Part shown: positions 1-9,800 of the stretch, one piece after another | How the letters are laid out: every line of letters starts with the position of its first letter | Position numbering within the stretch: position 1 is the stretch's first letter | Assembly: GCF_014652835.1 (NCBI RefSeq) | Contig: NZ_BMZO01000008.1 | Location: forward strand, 103,203-167,202 | DNA length: 64,000 nt | DNA from: Limoniibacter endophyticus | GTDB lineage: Bacteria > Pseudomonadota > Alphaproteobacteria > Rhizobiales > Rhizobiaceae | Direction: 5' to 3' | Program-made: the position numbers and the translations under genes | Notes under the pieces: model-generated | The model's database searches: none | Seen by the model: the letters and a program-made list of their open reading frames with translations, nothing else | What the model was told of the DNA's origin: nothing

Positions 1-674
1 TGTAGACGCGCCTGATAGGCATAGTAGAGTTCGCGCCCCTTGCCATTGCCGAAGGCGCGGGCATCGCCTTCCGAAATATCTTTCGGACCCTGGGCCTTGT
101 TCTTCCAGCTGTCGATCATATTGGCGAATTGACGAGCAGGCCACCGTTTGTCGTCCAGCCCCTCCGCCTGAATGATCTGCTTGAGGAGGCGGATGACGTC
201 ATCCGTGTCGAGAATGGTGAAGCCGCTCTTCAAACCGGCGAGTTCGGCATGACGGCGCAGCATCTTGACGCCGATCGAGTGGAAGGTGCCAAGCCATGGC
301 ATGCCCTCGATCGCCTCGCCGACGAAATGACCGATACGCGTCTTCATTTCGCGTGCCGCCTTGTTGGTGAAGGTGACGGCAAGGATCTGACTGGGATAAG
401 CGCGGTTGGTGGAAAGGATATGGGCAATACGCGTTGTCAGCACCCGTGTCTTGCCGGTGCCTGCACCTGCCAGAACCAGGACGGGGCCTTCCGTTGTCTC
501 CACTGCAAGACGTTGTTCCGGGTTCAGACCGGCAAGATAATCCGGCATATTGCCGGAGGGCTTGCGCGCTGCCATGGCGCGTGCGGCAAGCCCGCCGCCC
601 CCTTGCGACTTGGCCGGAACAGGCGTTGCATCATCATCGTCGAAGAATGGTATGTCGTCGGAAAAGCCGGCCAT
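1..674 (-). CDS. uvrD: ATP-dependent DNA helicase UvrD/PcrA, N-terminal part (runs off the window)
   Basis: This is an SF1A 3'-5' DNA helicase that acts in nucleotide excision and mismatch repair. Only the first 224 codons are present; the gene continues beyond base 1. I see the Q-motif NPEQR near residue 51, the Walker A motif GAGTGKT at residues 70-76, motif Ia TFTNKAA near 101 and motif Ib GTFHS near 129. An acidic, Gly-rich tail of about 45 residues precedes the helicase core, as is common in alphaproteobacterial UvrD. The start is the ATG at 674, preceded by AAAGGG. The helicase fold is certain; the choice between UvrD and PcrA naming is conventional. Confidence 0.95.
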   Translation of the reverse strand, partial: MAGFSDDIPFFDDDDATPVPAKSQGGGGLAARAMAARKPSGNMPDYLAGLNPEQRLAVETTEGPVLVLAGAGTGKTRVLTTRIAHILSTNRAYPSQILAVTFTNKAAREMKTRIGHFVGEAIEGMPWLGTFHSIGVKMLRRHAELAGLKSGFTILDTDDVIRLLKQIIQAEGLDDKRWPARQFANMIDSWKNKAQGPKDISEGDARAFGNGKGRELYYAYQARL

Positions 675-807
675 GCGCCCTTTGTCTCGGTATCTCTCGG
701 ACCAACGGCAGCCGAATCCGGCGCAAGCGATCGGTCGAAACGTTTCCTGTTTGTACCGCTTCTATGCGCAAAGGCCAACCCCATAGCGGCACGAATCACA
801 GCTGAGG

Positions 808-1032
808 CTATCTGGGCCTTTGCAGGCTTCGATGGCGCTGAAGCGCGGTGCGGGCGAGGATGGCGCGCCAGCGGACCAATTCGAACGGGATAGGGGCACT
901 GGCGGCCTGAATCTGCATCATCTGCCGCTCCACCTCGCCCATGACGCGGTGAAGGTCGGCATCCGAAATTTCGGGGTCAAATGCCAGATTGCGCGAAACA
1001 ATATCGAGTTCTCTCGAAATCCTTGCGGACAC
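808..1032 (-). CDS. small hypothetical protein (74 aa)
   Basis: I do not recognise this protein. It is a short, mostly helical, charged polypeptide with no membrane segment. I chose the GTG at 1032 because GGGAGG lies six bases upstream; an alternative GTG at 1047 would place that Shine-Dalgarno inside the gene. It lies upstream of uvrD in the same direction, with about 130 bases between. No other strand gives a better reading frame here, and the good ribosome site supports a real gene, but homologues would have to be shown by a search. Confidence 0.5.
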   Translation of the reverse strand: MSARISRELDIVSRNLAFDPEISDADLHRVMGEVERQMMQIQAASAPIPFELVRWRAILARTALQRHRSLQRPR

Positions 1033-1197
1033 GACTGCCTCCCACACCCAACGCCAATTATTCTTAAGTATAGTGGAGCGCAGTCGGCTTTGCAGTTCAA
1101 CTGAATATTCCCATGTTGATTGCGTCTGTTCACGGGCAAACGGTTACAGAGTAAATGCGCCTTTACGTTCGCCTCGTGTTTCTGAATCAAATGCGCT

Positions 1198-1695
1198 TTA
1201 TCGGATAGCCTTCCGAAGCCCCATGATCCGTCCTGCCTGCTCCGGGCGAGGCAAAGCGAGATGCGGGCGGGCAAGTTCTTCGATGCGCAGGGCCACATCG
1301 GACGGGTAAGGCACGACCTTGGGGCCGCTCTGATCGATATGCAGCGTAACGGATTCGCCCGTTGCCGCGAGCCATCCTTCGTCAGCATGGCGGATTTCCT
1401 GGAAAAAGTGGATACGCTTTTCATCCCAGTCCAGCATCTGCAAAGAGACGGTGACTGGCGCGCCGTCATGCAATTCGCGAATATAGCATATGTGGATTTC
1501 GGCGGTGTACGTTGTGTGGCGCGTGCGTTCGGCATAAGCGGCGCCGAGGCCGACACGGCCGTAGAACTGCTCGAGGCCATGGTCGAAAAGCATCGCGTAA
1601 AAGGCCATGTTCATGTGGCCGTTGAAGTCGATCCATTCCGGGCGAATCTGCATGCGTGACGATATGAATGGGCTCGACGCGGCGGCGATATGCAT
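1198..1695 (-). CDS. acyl-CoA thioesterase, 4HBT hot-dog family (165 aa)
   Basis: This is a single-domain hot-dog-fold thioesterase that hydrolyses an acyl-CoA in the cytoplasm; the substrate cannot be read from the sequence. The active-site segment DFNGHMN lies at residues 23-29, matching the D-x-x-G-H-x-N signature of the 4-hydroxybenzoyl-CoA thioesterase family. The ATG at 1695 is preceded by GGAGGAAAATA, an excellent ribosome site, so a longer in-frame extension to 1737 is unlikely. It is divergent from the FAD-linked dehydrogenase at 1792 with under 100 bases between, so the two promoters share that gap. Confidence 0.82.
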   Translation of the reverse strand: MHIAAASSPFISSRMQIRPEWIDFNGHMNMAFYAMLFDHGLEQFYGRVGLGAAYAERTRHTTYTAEIHICYIRELHDGAPVTVSLQMLDWDEKRIHFFQEIRHADEGWLAATGESVTLHIDQSGPKVVPYPSDVALRIEELARPHLALPRPEQAGRIMGLRKAIR

Positions 1696-1791
1696 TATTT
1701 TCCTCCATGATCTTTGCGTAAGCTCTTTCATTGGCAAAGCAAGTTCAAGCTTTTATAGCTGCTCGCAGAAGAAGAAAGGGAAGGACGCAGA

Positions 1792-3207
1792 ATGGCCTTG
1801 ATCGACGTCAAGACGCTTGAGCGTAACGAAGCGGGAATTGCAAAGGTTTGCGGCGCGCTGAAGGAGATATTCGGCGAACGTTTTCAGACAGGGCAGGCGA
1901 TCCGCGAGCAGCACGGCCATACCGCGACCTACATTCCGAATCAGGTTCCTGACGGCGTGCTTTTTGTCGAAACGTCGGGGGATGTGCAGAAGGCCGTGCA
2001 GCTTTGTGCGGCAGAGAAGGTTCCTGTCATCGCCTTCGGAACGGGCTCCTCTCTGGAAGGCCAGTTGAATGCGGCGGCAGGGGGCGTCAGCCTGGACTTT
2101 TCGCGCATGAACAGGATCATTTCGGTCAATGCCGAGGATCTGGATTGCGTGATTGAACCGGGCGTGACGCGTGAGCAGCTCAATGATTATTTGCGCGATA
2201 CGGGACTTTTTTTCCCCATCGATCCGGGCGCCAATGCGAGTCTGGGCGGCATGGCCTCCACGCGGGCATCGGGCACGAATGCCGTACGCTATGGCACGAT
2301 GCGCGACAATGTGATCGCGCTCGAGGCGGTGATGGCCGATGGACGGCTGATCAGATCAGCGCAGCGGGCGCGCAAATCATCTGCCGGTTATGATCTGACC
2401 CGCCTGCTGGTCGGCTCGGAGGGGACGCTCGGCATTATCACGAAGCTGACGCTCAAGCTCTACGGCCAGCCGCAGGCGATTTCCGGCGGCGTCTGTTCCT
2501 TCCCGGATGTGGAGGCGGCCTGCAACACGGTGATGGCGACTATCCAGATGGGGATTCCCGTCGCTCGCATCGAACTTCTAAATACGTTGCAGGTACAGGC
2601 GGTCAATGCCTATTCCAAACTGGATTTCCCCGAGCAGCCGTGTCTTTTCGTCGAGTTTCACGGGTCCGAGACGGGTGTGCAGGAACAGGCGGAACTGTTT
2701 GGCGAGATTGCTGCCGAATATTCCGGAGGCCCCTTCGCGTGGGCGAAAGAAGCGGAAAAACGGAACGCACTTTGGAAGGCACGGCACAATGCCTATTGGG
2801 CTGCCTGTGCGCTTCGCACAGGTGAGCAATTTGGTGCGCTTTCAACCGATGTGTGCGTGCCGATCTCACGGCTGGCCGAATGCATCAAGGCCACCGAAGC
2901 CGACATTGCCGAAAACGGCCTGGTTGCCCCAATCGTCGGACATGTGGGCGACGGCAATTTCCATGTGCTCGTCGTCATGGACATGAAGGATCCGGACGAT
3001 GTGATCAAGGCCGAAGCCTTCGTCTCTCGCCTCAACAAACGGGCAATCGAGATGGATGGCACCTGCACGGGCGAACATGGCGTCGGGCAAGGCAAGATGG
3101 CATATCTCGACCTCGAGCTTGGCGAGGCCGTTGATTATATGCGCATGATCAAGAAGGCGCTCGATCCGGACAATATTCTAAACCCAGGCAAGATATTCTC
3201 GCTCTGA
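1792..3207 (+). CDS. FAD-linked 2-hydroxyacid dehydrogenase (D-lactate dehydrogenase/GlcD-like)
   Basis: This 471-residue flavoprotein has an N-terminal FAD_binding_4 (VAO/PCMH) domain and a C-terminal FAD-oxidase domain. Typical marks are FGTGSSLEGQ near residue 83, the FAD-pyrophosphate loop PGANASLGGMAS near 145, GDGNFHV near 386, and GEHGVGQGK followed by LDPDNILNPGK at the C-terminus. The length and motifs fit cytochrome-linked D-lactate dehydrogenases (Dld) and glycolate oxidase subunit GlcD. There is no GlcE or GlcF partner beside it, so a stand-alone D-lactate or D-2-hydroxyacid dehydrogenase is more likely. A GGGAAGGA ribosome site precedes the ATG. Confidence 0.88.
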   Translation: MALIDVKTLERNEAGIAKVCGALKEIFGERFQTGQAIREQHGHTATYIPNQVPDGVLFVETSGDVQKAVQLCAAEKVPVIAFGTGSSLEGQLNAAAGGVSLDFSRMNRIISVNAEDLDCVIEPGVTREQLNDYLRDTGLFFPIDPGANASLGGMASTRASGTNAVRYGTMRDNVIALEAVMADGRLIRSAQRARKSSAGYDLTRLLVGSEGTLGIITKLTLKLYGQPQAISGGVCSFPDVEAACNTVMATIQMGIPVARIELLNTLQVQAVNAYSKLDFPEQPCLFVEFHGSETGVQEQAELFGEIAAEYSGGPFAWAKEAEKRNALWKARHNAYWAACALRTGEQFGALSTDVCVPISRLAECIKATEADIAENGLVAPIVGHVGDGNFHVLVVMDMKDPDDVIKAEAFVSRLNKRAIEMDGTCTGEHGVGQGKMAYLDLELGEAVDYMRMIKKALDPDNILNPGKIFSL

Positions 3208-3211
3208 GATG

Positions 3212-3237
3212 GCCGGAGCGGGCAAGTCCGCTCCGGC
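3212..3237. terminator. GC-rich hairpin between convergent genes
   Basis: A perfect 10-bp stem (GCCGGAGCGG / CCGCTCCGGC) with a six-base loop lies just after the dehydrogenase stop and just beyond the end of the convergent RTX-like gene. Neither strand has a clear T-tract, so it may stabilise mRNA ends rather than act as a strict intrinsic terminator. Confidence 0.5.
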
Positions 3238-3243
3238 ATGCCA

Positions 3244-4335
3244 TCAGTGCGCCAAAGGCACGTCCTGAAATGTTGGCTGTGCGCAAATGGAGGGATCGTC
3301 GTCCGGGAGCATCGAGAGGGTCTCTGTTGCTTCTCCTGTGGTCTCGTCCGGGATGTACCAAACTCCATTGCTGAAGAATTTCTTCTCGGCAGCCTTTATG
3401 TTGGAAAGATTATAGGTTTGAGAATTTTTATTCAAATCGGAAATCTTCAGGAGTTCCACATCCCGAAGATAATATTTGTAAAGTGCCTCTGTCGGCTTGC
3501 TGGTGTCGTTGTTAAGATAAAATCGCTCCTTTATCCGCACGCATTTGCCAGAGGATGATCGCTCCACTTCCAGTAATCCGGAAATTTCCTCCAGTTCGAC
3601 CGTATCCATACCATCGCCGCCGTGGATTTTCGTAGTGATCGTGGTCCATTCCCAATGCCGCTTGAAGCTGTGCAGCTTGATTAGGTCATCTCCGTCGCGC
3701 GCATGAAGGGTTGAACCCAGTTCCGCACTAATCCTGTCGTCGTGACGGGTACCTTCGCGGGCAGCGCCCGAAGGTTTTTCTCCATGCCGCATCAGTTGCA
3801 TGTTTTCGCGATCCTGGCTCGGAACGATACGATTCTCAATCGCGTGGGCGGAAGAGAGGTGCCAGTCATTACCGATGGGATGGAATTTGTGCGCGGTTGT
3901 TTTTGTGGGATCGAGTTCGCTCCGATTCTTACGGGAGGCGATCGTCGCGATTTCCCAAGAAGGCATTTGATTTAGATGCTCGGTCATGGAAGCGGGCTCT
4001 CTATCGCCGCCGAACGGTATTTTCAGCACATCCTTGATGAAAGACGGGACGTCCAGTTTCCGGTATTGAGGACTGCCGTCCGGCTGCGGAAACTTGAATA
4101 TCAATGTCTTCACGTCGACGAGTTGCAGGATCGTGTCGTGGCCTGCGCCAGCTTGAAATCCGGTGCTTTGCTTCTGATGCACATAAAGGATTCGGCTATG
4201 GTAAGAGACCGCTTCGAGATCTGCCGGGTCTGCCTCCACTATGACTTCCTGAGCATTGCCTCGCCCCCACACGGTGTCGAGCGGATTGAACGACTTGCTG
4301 GGTTTCCAGACAGGTATCGGTAAGGGTCGCGTCAT
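3244..4335 (-). CDS. RTX-like hypothetical protein A (363 aa)
   Basis: No known family is assigned with confidence. Residues about 198-300 carry a degenerate RTX-type module: DDRIS, a glycine/aspartate turn ARDGDDLI near 212, GGDGMDTVEL near 239, and an end motif YLRDVELLKI near 289. A fainter turn, AGAGHDTI, lies near residue 62. The same module occurs twice in the adjacent larger gene, so the two are paralogues. There is no signal peptide, consistent with type I secretion or a cytoplasmic role, but no ABC exporter is encoded nearby. Base composition is clearly more AT-rich than the neighbours, suggesting acquisition. I take ATG 4335 over TTG 4359. Confidence 0.65.
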   Translation of the reverse strand: MTRPLPIPVWKPSKSFNPLDTVWGRGNAQEVIVEADPADLEAVSYHSRILYVHQKQSTGFQAGAGHDTILQLVDVKTLIFKFPQPDGSPQYRKLDVPSFIKDVLKIPFGGDREPASMTEHLNQMPSWEIATIASRKNRSELDPTKTTAHKFHPIGNDWHLSSAHAIENRIVPSQDRENMQLMRHGEKPSGAAREGTRHDDRISAELGSTLHARDGDDLIKLHSFKRHWEWTTITTKIHGGDGMDTVELEEISGLLEVERSSSGKCVRIKERFYLNNDTSKPTEALYKYYLRDVELLKISDLNKNSQTYNLSNIKAAEKKFFSNGVWYIPDETTGEATETLSMLPDDDPSICAQPTFQDVPLAH

Positions 4336-4378
4336 GTAATGTCCAAATAAAAAATTCAAACGTTAAAGCGTGAGAGGC

Positions 4379-4404
4379 TTGCCTAACTGAATTCAGGTAG
4401 GCAA
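4379..4404. repeat. 26-bp near-perfect palindrome between the two RTX-like genes
   Basis: TTGCCTA and TAGGCAA flank the palindrome CTGAATTCAG, with one mismatched pair. It sits between the stop of RTX-like gene B and the start of gene A on the minus strand. It could form a hairpin in the joint transcript or bind a dimeric protein. There is no T-tract typical of an intrinsic terminator. Confidence 0.55.
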
Positions 4405-4416
4405 ACCATGCGCATA

Positions 4417-6561
4417 TTAGGCAGCTTCAGATATAAAGTGCTTCAGGCTTATAGGGGTGCTGTCCTCATCATATTCGTAAGACTGGTGATCTGGAGACAG
4501 GAAGATGAGGGATGGTGCGTCTTCTCGACCATGAATTGCGAGCGTTTCCACGTTTTTCAATTGGTAAACATGCGTGGATGCATGATCCTTTATCGGACAT
4601 GTGCCCTTATCATCGCCGATAAACCACTCGTTTTCCTTGTCGGCATTCTTATGGCGATAACAGTGATGTTTTACCGTAAGAACAGTTTCATTCGGCTTTT
4701 CACCGCGTGTAAGAAAAACGCTGTCGGTATCGTCATACCAGAAATGGAAGGTATCACTTCCCGAACCGCCATCAACATGCGTTTCGAGCAATTTTCCTTT
4801 GCTGGCATCACGCGAGGACTCATTGTACCAGATATGATCATTACCATCCTGGGCGTTCAGTCTAAACCCAAGCCGGATAAGCAGGTTATCGTTTACGGGG
4901 GTGCCGGAAAAAACCTGGTTTGAGTCATCGTAACGAGCGAGAGACCAGTGGCTATGGTCCCCGATGCCGGGCTTCTCGCTTGCGACGCTTTTAAGATATT
5001 GCGCCGTAGTCAGGTCTGCGAAGTCGCGGCGACTCATATGTGCAGAACCCCAATCGGTTAAGCCCCGCTTTTCCTGATGGCTGAGGAAATTCGTTTCGTA
5101 GAGAGTTGTATCGCGATCCTTGTTACGAGTTTGGATGATGACGAGGTTGCTGTCATCGATCCAATCGGGAAGTTCTAGATTTCTCAATGTTTGCCATTCG
5201 GTATTCTTTACCTTGGCAACATCGATGAATGCGGACGGGCTCTGATAACGGGGCTTGGTAACAAGTTCGATTTCCTCGACGTTCTTCAGTGTCCAGATTA
5301 TCTCGCGATCTTCCTTGTCATTGAACCGTTCACCCGACATCCTGCCATCATGGCTAGAAGCTTCGGAAATATTGAGCGTCTTGATCTCTACATAATTGCC
5401 TAACCGTCTGATCTGCAGATCGCGGAGATCGAAAGTAACGGTATCAAAGCCTTCGCCGCCTTCAATGAAAGTCTTTACGGGTCCGCCCGTTGTAGGTGTT
5501 GAATCACGGAAAGAGTTCTCGGCCTTGATGCGATCGTCTCCGGCAAAGGCATAAACGAGCTGACCGATCTCGACTTTCAGAAAATCGGCCTGGTTACTTC
5601 CATCATGATATTTTCCCGTTTTGTCGGGCGAGGCCTGAACGAAATTATACTGGTTGCCATAGGCTACCGAATGCGGGCGGTCAGCGTTGACAAGCTCTGC
5701 CTCTCGGAAGAGCGCATGCTTGTCTTCTGGAGACAGCGGCCGGGCGTAAGCGGCAAGTAAAGCGTTGTTGTCCTGCGGATAGTCGGCTTGCAGCTCGTTT
5801 ACGTTGATCAGATGTAGCTCATTCTCTCCTGGACCGGAGACGATGATATTCTCAATATCAACAAGAACCAGACCTTCTGGCTTTGGAGGGAGAGCTATTT
5901 CCTGCGCAAGGCCGAGTTTTTCCAGGGTTGCTTTCAGTTCCGCTCCACGGGACTGCTCGCGCATCCTGAGAAAGGCTTGATATTCCTGCGCGCCTTCCAG
6001 CGAGAAGTAAGGAGTTTTTAGCAGGGAACCATTTGGCTCCTCGCGAAGTTTGATCTCGTTGTCGATCGCGTCCGGGAGCTGTGCTTCCATATCCGCCCTG
6101 GCAGCTTTCAACGATTCAAGCTTGTTTTCCAGGGCTGCCTTTTCGGCCTTCTTGTTGAACCGAAAGAAGCGATCGATAGCCCAATATTTACTGAGTTGCC
6201 TTTCCTTGCGGACAAGATCTAGCTCTGTCCTCCGGATTTCATTCTCTGTATCTGCAATTTTTGCTTCGACAAACGCTCGATAATCTTCGGCCTCGTGCAA
6301 TCTTTTTCTGGAGGCATGGTCTTCAAGCACTTGCGCGCGATGCGCGTTTTTCACGTGCGCTGCCTCAAAAGCCTGTTTCTCCGCTTTCGCTAAAATTTCG
6401 ATCTTATAGCTCTGGTTAAGGGGGAGGCCGTCGAGACTTTTGTAGGAAATGGCGTAATCTTCTGCCCTGCCTACGAGTTTTATCGTGCGCATATCCTCAG
6501 TGCCGTAGACAGGCCTGCCAAGGCTTTTCAGCTCTGAGATTTCCAGTATTTTTTTTGTCAT
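4417..6561 (-). CDS. RTX-like protein B with N-terminal coiled coil (714 aa)
   Basis: I do not recognise a named family. Residues about 55-180 are strongly charged and heptad-like, predicted coiled coil. Two RTX-like modules follow, at about 322-434 and 545-678. Each has a Gly/Asp turn (FAGDDRI; AQDGNDHI), then a second turn (EGGEGFDTVTF; DGGSGSDTFHF), then a closing LKNVE motif (LKNVEEIEL near 425; LKNVETLAI near 668). The spacing matches the single module of gene A downstream. The turns resemble calcium-binding RTX nonapeptides but are not in tandem, so a classical parallel beta-roll is unlikely. The gene is AT-rich, with a weak ribosome site. The function could be a large calcium-dependent adhesin or toxin-like protein; this is inference. 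Confidence 0.68.
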   Translation of the reverse strand: MTKKILEISELKSLGRPVYGTEDMRTIKLVGRAEDYAISYKSLDGLPLNQSYKIEILAKAEKQAFEAAHVKNAHRAQVLEDHASRKRLHEAEDYRAFVEAKIADTENEIRRTELDLVRKERQLSKYWAIDRFFRFNKKAEKAALENKLESLKAARADMEAQLPDAIDNEIKLREEPNGSLLKTPYFSLEGAQEYQAFLRMREQSRGAELKATLEKLGLAQEIALPPKPEGLVLVDIENIIVSGPGENELHLINVNELQADYPQDNNALLAAYARPLSPEDKHALFREAELVNADRPHSVAYGNQYNFVQASPDKTGKYHDGSNQADFLKVEIGQLVYAFAGDDRIKAENSFRDSTPTTGGPVKTFIEGGEGFDTVTFDLRDLQIRRLGNYVEIKTLNISEASSHDGRMSGERFNDKEDREIIWTLKNVEEIELVTKPRYQSPSAFIDVAKVKNTEWQTLRNLELPDWIDDSNLVIIQTRNKDRDTTLYETNFLSHQEKRGLTDWGSAHMSRRDFADLTTAQYLKSVASEKPGIGDHSHWSLARYDDSNQVFSGTPVNDNLLIRLGFRLNAQDGNDHIWYNESSRDASKGKLLETHVDGGSGSDTFHFWYDDTDSVFLTRGEKPNETVLTVKHHCYRHKNADKENEWFIGDDKGTCPIKDHASTHVYQLKNVETLAIHGREDAPSLIFLSPDHQSYEYDEDSTPISLKHFISEAA

Positions 6562-6842
6562 CGCTCAAATATCTTGTTGGATTTTAAAGGGAAAAATTCG
6601 CGTCTTAAAAATTAGACATTTCTTTAATATTTTTGCTGCGCGAAGCCGGCAATATTAGAAGCAACCAATTAGAGAAGCGGCTCTGTTTTCAGCAAGGGTC
6701 GCATCCCTTAAATTGAAAGGAATTGCTGTATTGTCGCCAGGTGCCGTTGCATAGCTCGCCGCATCTGAAGCATATTGCGGCGCGATATAGACGGTGATCG
6801 GACGGCAGCCCGTCGTTCGGCGCTAGCCCGAAGACGTATGAC

Positions 6843-9800
6843 ATGACCTTGATCCGCATTTTCGTCACGCTTGGAAGCCTGGTGGTTCTGCTACTGGCCG
6901 CGGCGCTGGTTGTTCCCTACTTCGTGGATTGGAACGCCTATCGGGCTGAATTCGAACGAGAGGCCTCGCTCATCGTGGGACGCGAGGTTCGTGTCGAGGG
7001 GGAAACGCAGGCGCGACTTCTGCCTTTTCCTTCGGTTAGTTTCAAGAACGTGACTATCTCCGGTGATGATCCTGCCGAGCCCGCGATGACAGCGGATGCA
7101 TTTTCGATGGATGCTGAACTGGCCCCCTTGATCAATGGTTCGCTGCATATTTTCGATATGCGGCTCGAGCGTCCGCGCTTTCGCATGGACGTAGCGTCCG
7201 ATGGCAGTATCGACTGGATGCTGCGCCCCGAAACCCCCGTCGCCCCCAGCCTCATTTCAGTCGAGAAGCTGACGATCAGCGACGGCACGGCAATCATTGC
7301 CCATGCGCCGAGCAGAACCGCTCATATGGTTACGGATATCAATGCGCAGGTTTCGGCGCGGACGCTGAGTGGACCGTGGCGAATTGACGGTCGAGCCGTC
7401 CTCGGTGGGCAAGCCATGACGATCGGCGCATCGACGGGCACGTTGACGCCAGATGGCACAATGCGACTGCAACTCGATCTGCATCCGAACGGTTTGCCCT
7501 GGAGCCTGAGTGTCGATGGCACGGTTGCCGCAAGCGAAGGGCGCCCGCGCTACACAGGGAACTTTCGCATCAATGGCGGGGCGGTCACCCGTCGGGAAGG
7601 CCAGCGCGCGGGACCGTCGCCGTACCGTTTCAGCGGGCCATTCATGCTCAATGCCAATGCACTCGCAACCGAAGATTTTCGTTTCGAGACAGGCACACTT
7701 GACGCGCCTTATACGGCAACCGGAACGGCGCGGCTCACCCTGGATGGAGCACCATCGTTTGAAATTCGCAGCGACGCCGCCCAGTTTCAGCTGGCGCAGG
7801 CTGCCAATGAAGGCGAAGAAACGGAGACGGGTGTCGTGCGCCAGCGTCTGCGCGAACTGATTTCTGCGCTTGGTGTGCTGCCGGTCCCCACTATTCCCGG
7901 GAGGATCGACATTAGCCTCCCGGCCGTGGTGGCAGGGGACACAACCGTGCGCGACGTGCGTTTCAGCGCAAGACCCCAAGGGGCGGACTGGCGGATAGAA
8001 ACATTGCAAGCCGACCTTCCGGGGCGGGCCCGGCTGGAGGCTTCCGGCGATCTTGAGGCCGGAGAAGGCAGCGCACGTTTTGCCGGACATATGGTGCTGG
8101 CGATCCAGCAACCGGCGGGTTTCGTCGAATGGGCGACGGGGGAGACCAAACCCCAAGCGCGAAGGCTGCGTGCAACAGGCTTCGAAGCAGATGTTTCGCT
8201 GGCAGGTGATGCGCTGCATTTCTCCAATACCGAAATCGTGGCGGGCAGTTCTGTCCTCCGGGGCAATATTGCGGTTTTGGCTCCGGGGCAGGAGACACAG
8301 ACGTTGACGCTTGATCTGGAGAGTCAGGCAATTGATCTCGAACAGGCCATGGCACTCACGACTCTTCTGACGGCAAACAGCGGTGCGACGCGCTGGGGCA
8401 ATGCGGATGTTAAATTGCGGACCGATCAGGTAACAGGATTTGGCCTCACGGCCGCTGGTGCGGACGTGGCTGCGCGGATGCATGGCAATACGCTGGAGAT
8501 CGATCGTCTTCAACTTGCCGACTTTCAGGGAGCGGCTCTGGCTGCAACCGGCAAGTTCGAAGAATGGATGGTGAAGCCGGAAGGCGAAATCGATGCGACC
8601 GTGACCGCGGCTGATCTCGCGCCCGCTATTGAAACGCTGGCCAGAACTTTCCCGCAAGCAAGCTATCTCCAGCAATTGCAGAAGCGCAGTGCCGGCTTTC
8701 CCGGGCTTTTTGCCGATGCGCGGCTCGACCTTGTGGGCAATCTCGTGACCGATGCGGCCAATTCCAACGGTAGTTCGGTGGCGTTGAGCGGGCGCGCCAA
8801 TCTGGGTGGCAGTGATATGACGCTGACCGGATCGGCAAGCGGCAATCTTGCAAACCTTTCGGCAGCTTCGCTTTCGCTCAATCTGTCGGCACGCAACGAA
8901 AAGGGCGAACGGGTGCTGGCGCTTGCGGGACTTCCCGTTCTGCCGCTTGATCTGATCGGTGAAGGCGAAATGACCGTCAATGCGACGGGCCAGTTGCAGA
9001 AGGGAATGGATGCGGCTCTCGATGTCGTGTTCGACGATCTCAGTTATCGCTTTGCCGGCGCCATTACGCGCAGGGATGAGGCTTTCGAGGCACGCGGGCG
9101 GAGCGAATTGAAGAGCGCGGACCTCTCACCCTATCTGGTGACGGCCGGGATTGCCGTGCCGGGAGCGAGCCTGACCTTGCCGCTCGACCTGACGGGCGGC
9201 ACACAGGCCGCCTTCGACACGCTCTCCTTCTTCGATGTCGACGGCACGATCGCGGACAATGATTTTTCAGGTTCGGTTGCGTTCGATCTTTCGCCTTCGC
9301 GCCCGCTAATGACCGGTAACGTAAAGATCGAGACGCTCGATCTCGGCTGGCTGGGTGCCCTTGCCTGGGGCGACGAGGCGGTTTCCCCCTTCCTGGCAAA
9401 GGAAGAAACCAGCGGAATCATAGCAGCTGCCACGACCTCACCGTGGGATATGCGCATCGATGTTCAGGCCCAGCAAATGACGGCTGGACCGCTGGGACTG
9501 AATAGTGCGGCATTCAAGGCCGATGTCAGTGTAGAGCAGGTAGCGCTGACCGAATTTCAGGCGAAAGCGGGTGAGGAGGGTACGGTGAGCGGCGCGGCAA
9601 CCCTGTCGAATGTCGACGGGGTTGGGGGGCTTCAGACGCAATTGTCGCTCGACAATATCGATCTGACGCCGCTTTTGCCATGGGAAGGTGCCGGCGGGGC
9701 GGGGACTGTCTCTGTGGCAATGAACGGTCGTGGGCGAAGCGTCGAGGACATTGTCGCCTCGCTGAGCGGTTCGGGCACGGTGAACATGACCAGATTCAGC

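Noticed and set aside
7257-8675. 472-residue open frame on the minus strand
   Set aside because: It lies wholly antisense to the AsmA-like gene and has the skewed composition of a GC-rich shadow frame; no domain or ribosome site is visible.
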